This document shows, piece by piece, positions 33,957 to 42,011 of a stretch of DNA of 64,000 nucleotides (positions are counted from its first letter, which is position 1; the number at the start of each line of letters is the position of its first letter). The notes beneath the pieces were generated by a model. It searched no databases. It had not been told where the DNA came from and saw only the letters and a list, made by a program, of their open reading frames with translations. Origin of the DNA: Cohnella candidum. GTDB lineage: Bacteria > Bacillota > Bacilli > Paenibacillales > Paenibacillaceae. A program made the position numbers and the translations under genes. The DNA lies in assembly GCF_003713065.1 (NCBI RefSeq), contig NZ_CP033433.1, forward strand, positions 3,039,001-3,103,000, in the 5' to 3' direction.

Positions 33957-35318
33957 TCATCGTTCTTTGTCTTGCTTTTTACCGCCGTTTGAGCCGCGGT
34001 CTTGCCCGCGGCCCTTGCTCTGCGAATCGTCGTTCCCTTTCCCGTTGCCCTGTTGTGGGTCTCGGCCTTTTTCCTCATCCTGATTTTTGTTGCCTGGGTT
34101 ATCCTCGCTGCTTTTGCCTTTATCGCGGTTTTCATTCCGATCCTGGGTTTGTCCGCCGTATTTGACCGGATCTCCGTTCGAATCCTGCGGATCGACAGCG
34201 GCATTCCCGGAAGCGCCGGACTTGCCTCCGTTCTTATCGTTGCCTTTGCCCCTGTTTTTGCCCTGAGCGTCTTCGTCTTTGCCCTTGTTTTGGTCCTTGT
34301 CTTTCTCTTTGTCCTTATCCTTATCTTTATCCTTATTCTTGTCCTGGCCGGCGGCGTCGCCTGCGCCTTTGCCAACGTCAGCGGAAACGTCGTCTTCGGT
34401 TTTCGGCTGATTCGTCGCCTTCGCCGCATCCTCGTCCGTTTCCTTCAACTGCTTGTTCTTGCTTTTGGCTTCGGCGAGCAGCTGCTTCCAAGACTCTTTG
34501 TCACCCTTGTCGATTTTGCCGTCCTTCAGCACCTTTTCCACACCGCCCCAATCGGAAGCCACCTTTCGGACCGACGTCTTCTGGAGCTCTTCCAAAGGGA
34601 TCTCACGTCCGCTGTTCTCCGCCGCGAGCCAGAACGCCATCTTGCCGGCGGACAAACCGTTTTCCTGCGCTTCTTCCCGAACCTCTTCCGGAAGGTACAA
34701 CGTCTCAATCGTGAGCGAAGGCTTCGTCCCTGAAGAATCCGGCTGGGTTACCTTCGAACCGGTGCCGGCTTCCTGCAGCACGCTGCTGATCTTCGCGGCG
34801 ACTTGGGCTTCCCATCCCTCGCCGACTTTCCGGACGCTTACGCTGGCAATGACGATATCGCCGCCGGTTTCCGGCGTCAGAATATGAGACTCGGCAAGTT
34901 TGCCTGCCAATGCTTTCGTAACGTCTTCCACCGGCTTGCCCTTGTATTTCACTCCATCCACGATGACCGCCGCATCCTCGTTCAAGGCGCGAAGTTCGCG
35001 AACCCGTTCTTTGGCGTCCAGGCCCAGCTCGATGCTGGGGTTGATGTCCATCGATACGTAAGCCACCACGGGTGGAGTACGGAAAGAAACGAGCGCCACG
35101 ACGAACAGCAGCAGCGCCGCGGCGAAAGCGCCCGCGGAAATCCAGCGCCTCCTCCGCCCGGTTGAAGCGGATTGACCCGCCACGCGGTCCGCTTCCGTCC
35201 AAGGGATCTCTTCGCCGACGGCCGCATCGCGGCTTGCCTTCACCCGGACGAATTGTCCGTCGGGCGTCAACAAGACGGCCGTACCGCCTTTCTTCTCCAT
35301 GACCGTGCCCCGATTCAT
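33957..35318 (-). CDS. rsgI: RsgI-type membrane anti-sigma factor with disordered tail
   Basis: A 453-residue protein. The cytosolic anti-sigma-I domain covers about residues 1-55 (GTVMEKKGGTAVLLTPDGQF), one transmembrane helix about 62-84, then the external RsgI domain with YVSMDINPSIELGLD and a region to about 300. The last ~150 residues are low-complexity, rich in K, D, N, G and Q (DKDKDKDKEKDKD), with no carbohydrate-binding module. RsgI holds SigI inactive at the membrane until cleaved. The start codon overlaps the sigI stop by 4 bp, typical for the pair. Confidence 0.92.
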   Translation of the reverse strand: MNRGTVMEKKGGTAVLLTPDGQFVRVKASRDAAVGEEIPWTEADRVAGQSASTGRRRRWISAGAFAAALLLFVVALVSFRTPPVVAYVSMDINPSIELGLDAKERVRELRALNEDAAVIVDGVKYKGKPVEDVTKALAGKLAESHILTPETGGDIVIASVSVRKVGEGWEAQVAAKISSVLQEAGTGSKVTQPDSSGTKPSLTIETLYLPEEVREEAQENGLSAGKMAFWLAAENSGREIPLEELQKTSVRKVASDWGGVEKVLKDGKIDKGDKESWKQLLAEAKSKNKQLKETDEDAAKATNQPKTEDDVSADVGKGAGDAAGQDKNKDKDKDKDKEKDKDQNKGKDEDAQGKNRGKGNDKNGGKSGASGNAAVDPQDSNGDPVKYGGQTQDRNENRDKGKSSEDNPGNKNQDEEKGRDPQQGNGKGNDDSQSKGRGQDRGSNGGKKQDKER

Positions 35319-36121
35319 GGCCGATCCCCCTCTTCTCCGCTGCGTTCCAAAGCTATGTATGAACGCAAGCAAGGATAAGCCCCGCCCGCGATCAAAGATA
35401 CCGCGATCAAATACTTGCGGTGCCGTTCCACCGTCTTGCGGGAAACGGACACTGCCGAACAAAGCTCTTTCACCGGCAGCTGGCGCTTGTCCAGCATGAC
35501 TCGGAATAGCTCAGGCGCTTCGGCGAGCGTCCGGCCGATCCGGACGAGCGTCTCTCTCGAATCCTTATGGCGCGGCGAACCGTCCACAAGGTCCTGGAAG
35601 CGTATGCCAAACAGAGCGAGCTGCTCCGAGAGCATCGCGATTTCCGATCTGCGCAGTTCCGCGGCCAAATCACGCTCGTAAACTTCCATCGCAGCGGCGC
35701 TTTCGACGCGGTTCAGCGCGTCCTGGTCTTCATCCGAGCCGTCCGTCAGCGCGCTATAAGGTACGCTTGCGGAATGGCGCTTCTCTTGCCGGACGAAATC
35801 GATGAGCCGCCGCGTGATGACCGTTTCGGCGAAGCCGATGAACCTGCCGCCCGCTTCCGGCGAATACCGGTTGATCGCTTCGTCGAATGCCGCCAGGGCG
35901 ACGCTGAACTCGTCGTCGCGCTCCGGATCGATGAACCGCCGGCTGAACTTGCTGGCCGTCTTGACGATAAACGGCCGATATTGAACGATGAGCCTCTCTC
36001 TTTGCTCTTCATCGCCTTGTTGAATGGCCGCCACCCGGCTTTCAGTCGCGCTCCCGTCATCTTCATGGGAAGCGGCGGCGTGCCCGGGGGAGAACCATCT
36101 TTTCCAAAGTACGAGCAGCAC
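35315..36121 (-). CDS. sigI: RNA polymerase sigma factor SigI
   Basis: A 268-residue SigI. The N-terminal region 2-like part has FSVALAAFDEAINRY and GGRFIGFAETVITRRLIDFVR, with residues around it conserved in SigI. The C-terminal helix-turn-helix reads KELCSAVSVSRKTVERHRKYL. SigI controls heat-stress and cell-wall or polysaccharide-response genes in this group. GTG 36121 was chosen with GGGGTG 5 nt upstream; an ATG five codons earlier has no ribosome binding site. Followed by rsgI with 4-bp overlap. A SigI-like promoter lies 78 bp upstream, pointing to autoregulation. Confidence 0.93.
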   Translation of the reverse strand: MLLVLWKRWFSPGHAAASHEDDGSATESRVAAIQQGDEEQRERLIVQYRPFIVKTASKFSRRFIDPERDDEFSVALAAFDEAINRYSPEAGGRFIGFAETVITRRLIDFVRQEKRHSASVPYSALTDGSDEDQDALNRVESAAAMEVYERDLAAELRRSEIAMLSEQLALFGIRFQDLVDGSPRHKDSRETLVRIGRTLAEAPELFRVMLDKRQLPVKELCSAVSVSRKTVERHRKYLIAVSLIAGGAYPCLRSYIALERSGEEGDRP

Positions 36122-36174
36122 TTGCTCACCCCACATTCATATGATTCGTGGCTGCCAAGTGGTTTCAGGGGGCT

Positions 36175-36226
36175 CCCCAAAAAGTAATCGGAATAAACTT
36201 CGAAGGCAATCGTCACTTTTTGGGGT
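36175..36226 (-). promoter_or_regulatory. sigI: SigI-type autoregulatory promoter inside a perfect inverted repeat
   Basis: Minus strand: -35-like ACCCCAAAAA (ACCCCA at 36221-36226), 18-bp spacer, -10 CGAA (36199-36202), matching the ACCCCC / CGAA type described for SigI. The -35 lies in one arm of a perfect 11-bp inverted repeat, CCCCAAAAAGT (36175-36185) and ACTTTTTGGGG (36215-36225). Confidence 0.6.
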
Positions 36227-36257
36227 TATTGTAGGGGGTGGTGCCCATTGCCCCATA

Positions 36258-36303
36258 AATATATAAACGCCCCCGATCCGGAATTGTTCCGTTTCAGGGG
36301 CGG
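36258..36303 (-). terminator. terminator after the zinc-binding protein gene
   Basis: On the minus strand CGCCCC...CGGAA pairs with TTCCG...GGGGGCG, followed by TTTATATATTTAT. The stem is interrupted by a few unpaired bases. Confidence 0.75.
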
Positions 36304-36353
36304 CTTCGTTCAAGGTCCAGTGAGTAAGTTCACTACACAGGCGTACCGGCGGA

Positions 36354-36779
36354 TTAAATCGCGCCGCCCGACGTCCGTTTCTGTTTCAGCTTGTGCCGGC
36401 GCTGGCTGAGAACGCCAAGCCGCCGCTTCAGTTGCTGCTCCCATTCGGCGTCTCCGAGCTGCTTGGCGAACGAAAGCAGGTCGAGCGCCATGTCGATTTG
36501 ATTTTGCACCACATGCAACGGTTCCTCGTTCTCATTGTTCACGCAGTTCTCGTGGAGGGCTTTGTCCGACTCGTCGACGTAATCGTGGAAGTCGACTTCC
36601 GAAGCGCCGTCGCCGTGCGCGTACTCCGCCAGGATGTCGTACTCGTTTTCCACCAAGTAATGCACCTCTACCCTATGGCAGACGGGACAGAACAAAATCG
36701 GCACATTGTGGATGCGGGTCCGGTAATGCTTCAGCGTCCCCTTCGTTCCGATCATGCTGGCTCCGCAGCAAAAGCTCAT
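36354..36779 (-). CDS. small zinc-finger-like protein (YgiT/MqsA-type N-terminus)
   Basis: A 141-residue soluble protein. MSFCCGA near the N-terminus and FCPVCHRVEVHY at about 31-42 look like one four-cysteine zinc site, as in YgiT-type proteins. The remaining part is acidic then helical, ending in a basic RRHKLKQKRTSGG tail. No toxin gene is adjacent, so an antitoxin role is not supported. The ATG has GGAGGGG upstream. Confidence 0.65.
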   Translation of the reverse strand: MSFCCGASMIGTKGTLKHYRTRIHNVPILFCPVCHRVEVHYLVENEYDILAEYAHGDGASEVDFHDYVDESDKALHENCVNNENEEPLHVVQNQIDMALDLLSFAKQLGDAEWEQQLKRRLGVLSQRRHKLKQKRTSGGAI

Positions 36780-36930
36780 CGGCTTCCCCTCCTTGCTTCC
36801 AACGCCGGAATGGTACTTTACGAATATCAGACGAATGTTATTCACTATATTCTCTACCCGTATCGCGGATTCCTGCCATCGCCCGCAGCTGGAAAAAAGT
36901 TAACGCGTTCCGCCCGCGCCGGCTGCGTAG

Positions 36931-36965
36931 AAAAATAACTCCCCGGAAGCGTCTTCCGGGGAGTT
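36931..36965 (-). terminator. terminator of ahpC
   Basis: AACTCCCCGGAA (36937-36948) pairs with TTCCGGGGAGTT (36954-36965). The minus strand continues ATTTTTC. Confidence 0.9.
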
Positions 36966-36990
36966 GCCGTGCGCGGGGCACGATGCGTTC

Positions 36991-37539
36991 TTATTTTACG
37001 ACCAGGTTTTTGTCGCCCGGTTTCCAGTTCATCGGGCACAGCCCGCCGGATTGGAGCGCCTGCAGCACGCGGAGCGTTTCTTCGACGCTGCGGCCTACGT
37101 CGTTATGGTTAACGACTTGGTATTTCAGTTCGCCTTCCGGATCGACGATGAACAAGCCGCGCAAGGCAACGCCTTCCTCTTCGATCAGGACGCCGTAATC
37201 GCGCGCGACTTCTTTGGTGATGTCGGAAGCGAGCGGGAAGTTCAGCTTGCCAAGGCCGTTGTCGTTCTTCGGCGTGTTGATCCACGCTTTGTGGCTGTGC
37301 TTGCTGTCCACGCTGACGCCGAGGATCTCGGTGTTCAGCTTCTTGAACTCTTCCGCAGCATCGGACAAAGCGGTGATTTCCGTCGGGCACACGAACGTGA
37401 AGTCCAGCGGATAGAAGAAGAATACGAGCCATTTGCCTTTGTAATCGGACAGTTGGGCGTTGCCGAAGCCCGTGCCGTCGCCGAGGGCCGTCTCCATATT
37501 GAAGTTCGGAGCCTTGCGACCTACCAAACGTTCTGCCAT
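36991..37539 (-). CDS. ahpC: 2-Cys peroxiredoxin (AhpC/Prx family)
   Basis: A 182-residue typical 2-Cys peroxiredoxin. The peroxidatic cysteine is in FTFVCPTEI (about residue 52), and the resolving cysteine in GGLCPMNWKPG near the C-terminus. It reduces hydrogen and organic peroxides. No ahpF is adjacent, so the reductant may be thioredoxin or another system. A sigma-A promoter and a PerR-box-like palindrome lie upstream. Confidence 0.93.
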   Translation of the reverse strand: MAERLVGRKAPNFNMETALGDGTGFGNAQLSDYKGKWLVFFFYPLDFTFVCPTEITALSDAAEEFKKLNTEILGVSVDSKHSHKAWINTPKNDNGLGKLNFPLASDITKEVARDYGVLIEEEGVALRGLFIVDPEGELKYQVVNHNDVGRSVEETLRVLQALQSGGLCPMNWKPGDKNLVVK

Positions 37540-37599
37540 CTCTCCATTACCTCCAATGTTTTCCCGGCATCTGTGCCGGTGTCTTTGTTCACGAAAGAA

Positions 37600-37628
37600 A
37601 TCGTACCATTCCCGTTGGACAACGTCAA
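37600..37628 (-). promoter_or_regulatory. sigma-A promoter of ahpC
   Basis: Minus strand: -35 TTGACG (37623-37628), 17-bp spacer, -10 TACGAT (37600-37605), 61 bp before the start codon. Confidence 0.78.
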
Positions 37629-37647
37629 GATGATACCGATTCTTTTT

Positions 37648-37662
37648 TTAGAATAATTCTTA
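37648..37662. promoter_or_regulatory. PerR-box candidate upstream of ahpC
   Basis: On the minus strand TAAGAATTATTCTAA matches 12 of 14 defined positions of the PerR box TTATAATNATTATAA. It lies 20 bp upstream of the -35 element, between leuB and ahpC. Confidence 0.6.
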
Positions 37663-37674
37663 ACTGCTTGGAGA

Positions 37675-38754
37675 TTAACGGGTCATGGCCGCGACGATGA
37701 GATCGCCCATGGCGGTCGTGCCGATCGCTTTGCTGCGGTCGACTGCGATGTCCCCGGTGCGGTGGCCGGCGTCGAGCACGTTTTTGACCGCGCGCTCGAT
37801 GGAGTCGGCGGCTTCCGCGAATCCGAACGTCAGGCGGAACATGAGCGCGACCGACAGGATCGTGGCGATCGGGTTGGCGATGCCTTGGCCGGCGATATCC
37901 GGCGCCGAACCGTGTACCGGTTCGTACAAGCCGAAGCTTCCTTCTCCAAGGGAAGCGGAGGACAGCATGCCGATAGAACCGGTCAGCATGGCCGCTTCAT
38001 CGCTCAGAATGTCCCCGAACATGTTCTCGGTCACGATGACGTCGAAGCTGGAAGGGCGGCGGAGCAGCTGCATGGCGCAGTTATCGACGAGCACGTGCTC
38101 CAGTTCGACGTCCGGATACTCGGGCGCGATGCGGTTCACCGTTTCCCGCCACAGCCGGGACGTTTCCAGCACGTTGGCCTTGTCCACCGAAGCCAGCTTC
38201 TTGCGGCGCGTACGCGCGACTTCGAATGCCTGGCGAACGATCCGCTCCACTTCGTTCACGTTGTATACGCAAGTGTCTACCGCTTCCTGGCCGTTCGGCG
38301 ATTCCCGGCGGAACTTCTCTCCGAAGTAGATGCCGCCCGTCAGCTCGCGCACGACGATAAGATCCGTTCCTTCCAATACTTCCGGTTTCAGCGTGGAAGC
38401 ATCCTTCAGGCAATCGAAAACGACGGCCGGACGGATGTTGGAGAACAGGCCGAGCGCTTTGCGGATGCCGAGCAAGCCGGTTTCCGGGCGAAGCTCTTTC
38501 GGATTGTTGTCCCATTTGGGGCCGCCGACCGCACCGAGCAGGACCGCGTCCGCGTTTTTGCACAGGTCCAGCGTATCCTGCGGCAGCGGGGTGCCTTTCT
38601 GATCGATCGCGATGCCTCCGAACAGGCCGTGCGACAACTCGAATTTGTATCCGAAAAGTTCTTCCGTGCGCTTCAATACTTTTTCCGCTTCCGCCACGAC
38701 TTCGGGGCCGATGCCGTCGCCGGCGATAACGGCGATTTTTTTCGTTTCTGCCAT
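37675..38754 (-). CDS. leuB: 3-isopropylmalate dehydrogenase
   Basis: A 359-residue enzyme of leucine synthesis, oxidising and decarboxylating 3-isopropylmalate with NAD. It has [13 protein letters not shown], the substrate Arg-containing ELTGGIYFG segment, [12 protein letters not shown], and the metal-binding [19 protein letters not shown] (key part DEAAMLTGS). Starts at 38754 or 38763 are both possible; GGAG lies close upstream. It is separated from leuA by an aminotransferase and two phosphodiesterase-like genes, has its own promoter, and leuCD are not in the window. Confidence 0.95.
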   Translation of the reverse strand: MAETKKIAVIAGDGIGPEVVAEAEKVLKRTEELFGYKFELSHGLFGGIAIDQKGTPLPQDTLDLCKNADAVLLGAVGGPKWDNNPKELRPETGLLGIRKALGLFSNIRPAVVFDCLKDASTLKPEVLEGTDLIVVRELTGGIYFGEKFRRESPNGQEAVDTCVYNVNEVERIVRQAFEVARTRRKKLASVDKANVLETSRLWRETVNRIAPEYPDVELEHVLVDNCAMQLLRRPSSFDVIVTENMFGDILSDEAAMLTGSIGMLSSASLGEGSFGLYEPVHGSAPDIAGQGIANPIATILSVALMFRLTFGFAEAADSIERAVKNVLDAGHRTGDIAVDRSKAIGTTAMGDLIVAAMTR

Positions 38755-38803
38755 GAGCTCCATACACTCCTCTATGCGTTTGTCCGTTTGGACCGCTATG
38801 TCA

Positions 38804-38832
38804 GTTTTAGCACATTTCCCGCTCAGTGGCAA
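38804..38832 (-). promoter_or_regulatory. promoter of leuB
   Basis: Minus strand: -35 TTGCCA (38827-38832), 17-bp spacer, -10 TAAAAC (38804-38809), between the phosphodiesterase-like gene and leuB. Confidence 0.55.
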
Positions 38833-38866
38833 AATAGATAAAAGCTATGAATTTAATAGGAACAGC

Positions 38867-39754
38867 CTATTTTATACGATCAGCCGCATCGATCCCCGCC
38901 AGCGTTGCCGCCTGACCGGGGTAGCGAAGCTCGGCCATCCGGATCTCTTTTTCCGCCAATCGGTCGGTATAAATGCCGTCGATACCCAAACCTCGCAAGC
39001 TTTCATATACGAAATAATCGTTGACCGTATGCACGTACGTTTTCACGCCCGCCCGCTTCAACTCGGACGCGAACGGCTGCGTGACCCGATCCTGAGGCAT
39101 CGCCACCGCTTTGATTTTGGGCGTCTCCTTTACGAATTCCACCACTTCTTCATTCGAGTCATCAGACTCGTAGAGCGTGTAGATATAGGAATAAAACGGA
39201 TAGACGTCTTCCAGGGTTTCGTACATGTCCTGGTCGTAAATTTGGGGAACGATGCGCTTTAGCACTTCCGGCGCGATGTCGGCAGCCGTTTCCGCGATGA
39301 TGCCGAACTTGCGGCGCACGGCATCCGGATCCCACTCTTTCGTATCCGTCACGAGATAGGCGTCCGGGTACGCTTCGAGCAGCTTTACGATATCCGCGAA
39401 TTCAAGAGGACGGTACTTTCCGTCGATCCGCAAGGATTTGAACGTTTCGAGCGGAATCGGCTCCTTCTCCCCGACGCCGTCGGGCTTGTCTTGGCCGAGC
39501 AAGCCGTAGAGATAGGCGCCCCAATCGTGCCGGGCCACCAAATAGCCGTCCGAGGTGAGCTGAAGGTCCGTTTCGAATACCCGAAAGCCCTTCGCGTAGT
39601 TCGAGACGAAGGCGTCATAGGAATTGGAGACCGCCGTCCCGCCGATCTCTCCCATTCCATGGGCGATGACCGGGTACCGCGTCCACCCGGCAGGGTCCGT
39701 TTGGGAACCCATGAACGGCGAAACCAGCGAAAGCAGCAACAGCAGCACGGGCAT
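38867..39754 (-). CDS. secreted glycerophosphodiesterase-like protein, paralog 2
   Basis: A 295-residue protein: a short hydrophobic N-terminal signal (MPVLLLLLSLVS) then a TIM-barrel of the PLC-like/GDPD superfamily. IAHGMGEIGG, RVFETDLQLTSDG, ARHDWG and VTDTKEW correspond to the GDPD core strands with the catalytic His and metal-binding Glu/Asp. It has the HD of family members but not a full canonical HRG start. The GDPD gene upstream encodes a clear paralog, so a tandem duplication is likely. Substrate unknown; extracytoplasmic phosphodiester hydrolysis is plausible. Confidence 0.75.
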   Translation of the reverse strand: MPVLLLLLSLVSPFMGSQTDPAGWTRYPVIAHGMGEIGGTAVSNSYDAFVSNYAKGFRVFETDLQLTSDGYLVARHDWGAYLYGLLGQDKPDGVGEKEPIPLETFKSLRIDGKYRPLEFADIVKLLEAYPDAYLVTDTKEWDPDAVRRKFGIIAETAADIAPEVLKRIVPQIYDQDMYETLEDVYPFYSYIYTLYESDDSNEEVVEFVKETPKIKAVAMPQDRVTQPFASELKRAGVKTYVHTVNDYFVYESLRGLGIDGIYTDRLAEKEIRMAELRYPGQAATLAGIDAADRIK

Positions 39755-39814
39755 AACCGCATCCCCCTAACCGTAAGGTGATGCTGTTATTTACCCGATT
39801 CGGTTGCTTTCCAA

Positions 39815-39847
39815 AATAAAACGCGCCCTCCCATGAAGGAGGACGCG
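39815..39847 (-). terminator. terminator between the two phosphodiesterase-like genes
   Basis: CGCGCCCTCC pairs with GGAGGACGCG around a CATGAA-type loop. On the minus strand it is followed by TTTTATTTTGG. It probably ends the transcript that begins at ilvB or leuA. Confidence 0.85.
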
Positions 39848-39856
39848 AAGTCCGGC

Positions 39857-40735
39857 TTATTCCGCAGGGAGGGGCGGCTGAGCGGTCCAGCTGCCTTTGA
39901 TCCCCTTGGCAATATCGGAATAGTGCAGAAAATCGGTATAAACACCGAAAACTCCGATTTTACGGTACTTGTCGAAGGAAGCCTTGCTGTTGACGGTGTG
40001 CACGAAAACCCGGGCTCCCGCCTGGTTCAAGGACTGTACGAACGATTTGACCGCACGGCTTTCGGCCATGGTGATCGCCTGCACGCGCAAATGCGACCGG
40101 ACGAAATCGATGACTTGCTGATTCGTATCCTTGGTCTGGTACAACGTGTAAATGTAAGAAGGAAACACGTGCACGGACTCGATCCAAGCCAGCATGTCTT
40201 GGTGATACAGCTGGGGAATGACGCGGTTCAGCAAGGCGGGATCCTTGTCCTCCGCTTCTTTCACCAGAATCCCGTACTGCTTCAGGACGGTCGCCTGATC
40301 CGTGAATTTGGTGTCGAGCACGAGGAAAGCGTCCGGATGCGTCGCCAGGAGATCCAACAGATCCGTCCAAGCCAGCGGCGTATAGCGATGGTTGATCGGT
40401 ACCTTCAGGAATTCCTCCAGCGACAGGGGATACCATTCGCCGTCGACCGGCACGTACTCGTCCTGTTCGAATTTTTGGTATTGCTCCTTCGTCCAGTCAT
40501 GCTTGGCGACGAGATCCTTCAAGTTCCTCGTTGGCATCAGGTCCGTCTCGAACACGCGGATGCCCTTGGCGTAGTTGGTTTCGAACGCCTCCCGCGAATT
40601 CGTCAAATCATGCCCGTCGATTCCCCCGAGCGCATGGGCGATCAACGGATGGGCCAGCCAACTGGCCGCATCCGCCGGCGGAACGCCCTGAGGCTGCGAC
40701 AGAAGGCTGAGGAGCAGTAGGATGGAATGAAGCAT
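39857..40735 (-). CDS. secreted glycerophosphodiesterase-like protein, paralog 1
   Basis: A 292-residue paralog of the next gene. A hydrophobic N-terminus (MLHSILLLLSLL) is followed by the same core: LIAHALGGIDG, RVFETDLMPT, VAKHDWT, FLVLDTKF and a C-terminal FVHTVNSKASFDKY with GVFGVYTD. AGGAG precedes the ATG. It starts 60 bp after the aminotransferase gene, so it may be carried on the ilv-leu transcript. The link to amino acid synthesis is positional only. Confidence 0.75.
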   Translation of the reverse strand: MLHSILLLLSLLSQPQGVPPADAASWLAHPLIAHALGGIDGHDLTNSREAFETNYAKGIRVFETDLMPTRNLKDLVAKHDWTKEQYQKFEQDEYVPVDGEWYPLSLEEFLKVPINHRYTPLAWTDLLDLLATHPDAFLVLDTKFTDQATVLKQYGILVKEAEDKDPALLNRVIPQLYHQDMLAWIESVHVFPSYIYTLYQTKDTNQQVIDFVRSHLRVQAITMAESRAVKSFVQSLNQAGARVFVHTVNSKASFDKYRKIGVFGVYTDFLHYSDIAKGIKGSWTAQPPLPAE

Positions 40736-40795
40736 GCTCTTCTCCTGGTTTCCGTAGTGTGATGCAAACTACAGGAAATGTAAACAGAAAGCGGG

Positions 40796-41992
40796 TTAGC
40801 GAACCAGCACGCTCTCCATGGCCTGAGACAGCCTGTTCATTCCCGTAATGGTGTTCTCGGTGTCGTTATGCGTGAAATTCATGCGCATCGCGTTCGCTTT
40901 CGGATTTTCTGCGAAGAACGTGGCTCCCGGCACGAAGGCGACGCCCAGCTGAACGGCGGTCTTGAGCAATTCCGCCGTATCGACCGCTTCCGGCAGCTCC
41001 AGCCAGAAGAACATGCCCCCTTTGGGCTCATTCCAGGTGACGCCGGGCCAATTCTTCTCCCGCAGCAACTCGGCCATCTGGCGCATGCGGGCTTCGTATT
41101 CCTTGCGGACGAACGAGATGTGGCCGTCCAGATCGAAGTGCTCGAAGAGCTGATACAGCGTCTGCTGGTCGAGAGAACTCGAATGCAGATCGGCCGCTTG
41201 CTTGGCCCGCGCCATGTTACGGATCAGGTCGGGATCGCCCATGACCCATCCGGTGCGCAGCGCCGGCGCGACCGTCTTCGAGAAGGTGCTCGTGTAAACG
41301 ACGCAGGAGCCCGCCGGATGTTGGTCCAGCGAGAAGATCGAAGGGTAATGCACGGATTCGTCGCCGAATTTCAATTCCCCGTACGGATCGTCCTCCAGGA
41401 TCAGCGCGTCGTATTTGCGGCACAGCTCCAGCACGCCCTTGCGGCGCTCCAGGCTCCAAGCCTGGCCCGTCGGGTTCGAGAACGTGGGGATCACGTAAAC
41501 CATTTTGGGGCGGTGCTGCTCCAATTTGGCGGCGAGATCGGCCAAGTCCATGCCGTCGCTGTCCCCGGCGACGGACACGAGTCGGGCGCCGTAGGAGTTG
41601 AACACCTGGATCGCCGACAGGTAAGTGGGCCGCTCGACCAGGATGACGTCACCCGGGTCGATGTAGATGCGGGTCAGGAGATCGATCGCCTGCTGGGAAC
41701 CCGTCGTCAGCAGCATGTCGTCCGGAGTGACTTGGATTCCTTTCTTCGCCATGCGGCGGCTGATGCTTTCGCGAAGCGGCAGGTAACCTTCGGTCAAGCC
41801 GTATTGAAGCGCCTTGTTCCCTTGCGCCAACACCCGGTCGAAGGCTTCGCCCACGGCGGCGACCGGGAAATGCTCTTCCGCCGGCAATCCGCCGGCGAAA
41901 GAAATGACCGATTGCCGCTGGGTCAGCTTCAGGATTTCACGGACCGCGGAAGAGGAGAATTTCCCCAGCCGGTCTGAGTATCGATAGTTCAT
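40796..41992 (-). CDS. PLP-dependent aminotransferase (class I/II, LysN/2-aminoadipate type)
   Basis: A 398-residue fold-type I aminotransferase of the group that includes 2-aminoadipate and branched-chain/aromatic transaminases. ISFAGGLPAEEHFP is the N-terminal marker, LLTTGSQQAIDL binds the cofactor phosphate, IPTFSNPTG is the Asn-Pro loop, and STFSKTVAPALRTGW holds the Schiff-base lysine. Lying 19 bp after leuA in the same direction, it may supply the final transamination for Leu, Val or Ile. This is inference from position. Confidence 0.85.
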   Translation of the reverse strand: MNYRYSDRLGKFSSSAVREILKLTQRQSVISFAGGLPAEEHFPVAAVGEAFDRVLAQGNKALQYGLTEGYLPLRESISRRMAKKGIQVTPDDMLLTTGSQQAIDLLTRIYIDPGDVILVERPTYLSAIQVFNSYGARLVSVAGDSDGMDLADLAAKLEQHRPKMVYVIPTFSNPTGQAWSLERRKGVLELCRKYDALILEDDPYGELKFGDESVHYPSIFSLDQHPAGSCVVYTSTFSKTVAPALRTGWVMGDPDLIRNMARAKQAADLHSSSLDQQTLYQLFEHFDLDGHISFVRKEYEARMRQMAELLREKNWPGVTWNEPKGGMFFWLELPEAVDTAELLKTAVQLGVAFVPGATFFAENPKANAMRMNFTHNDTENTITGMNRLSQAMESVLVR

Positions 41993-42011
41993 TGGGACTC
42001 CCCGTTTCCTA

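Noticed and set aside
36354-36779. MqsA/YgiT antitoxin
   Set aside because: No toxin gene is adjacent and there is no helix-turn-helix after the zinc site.
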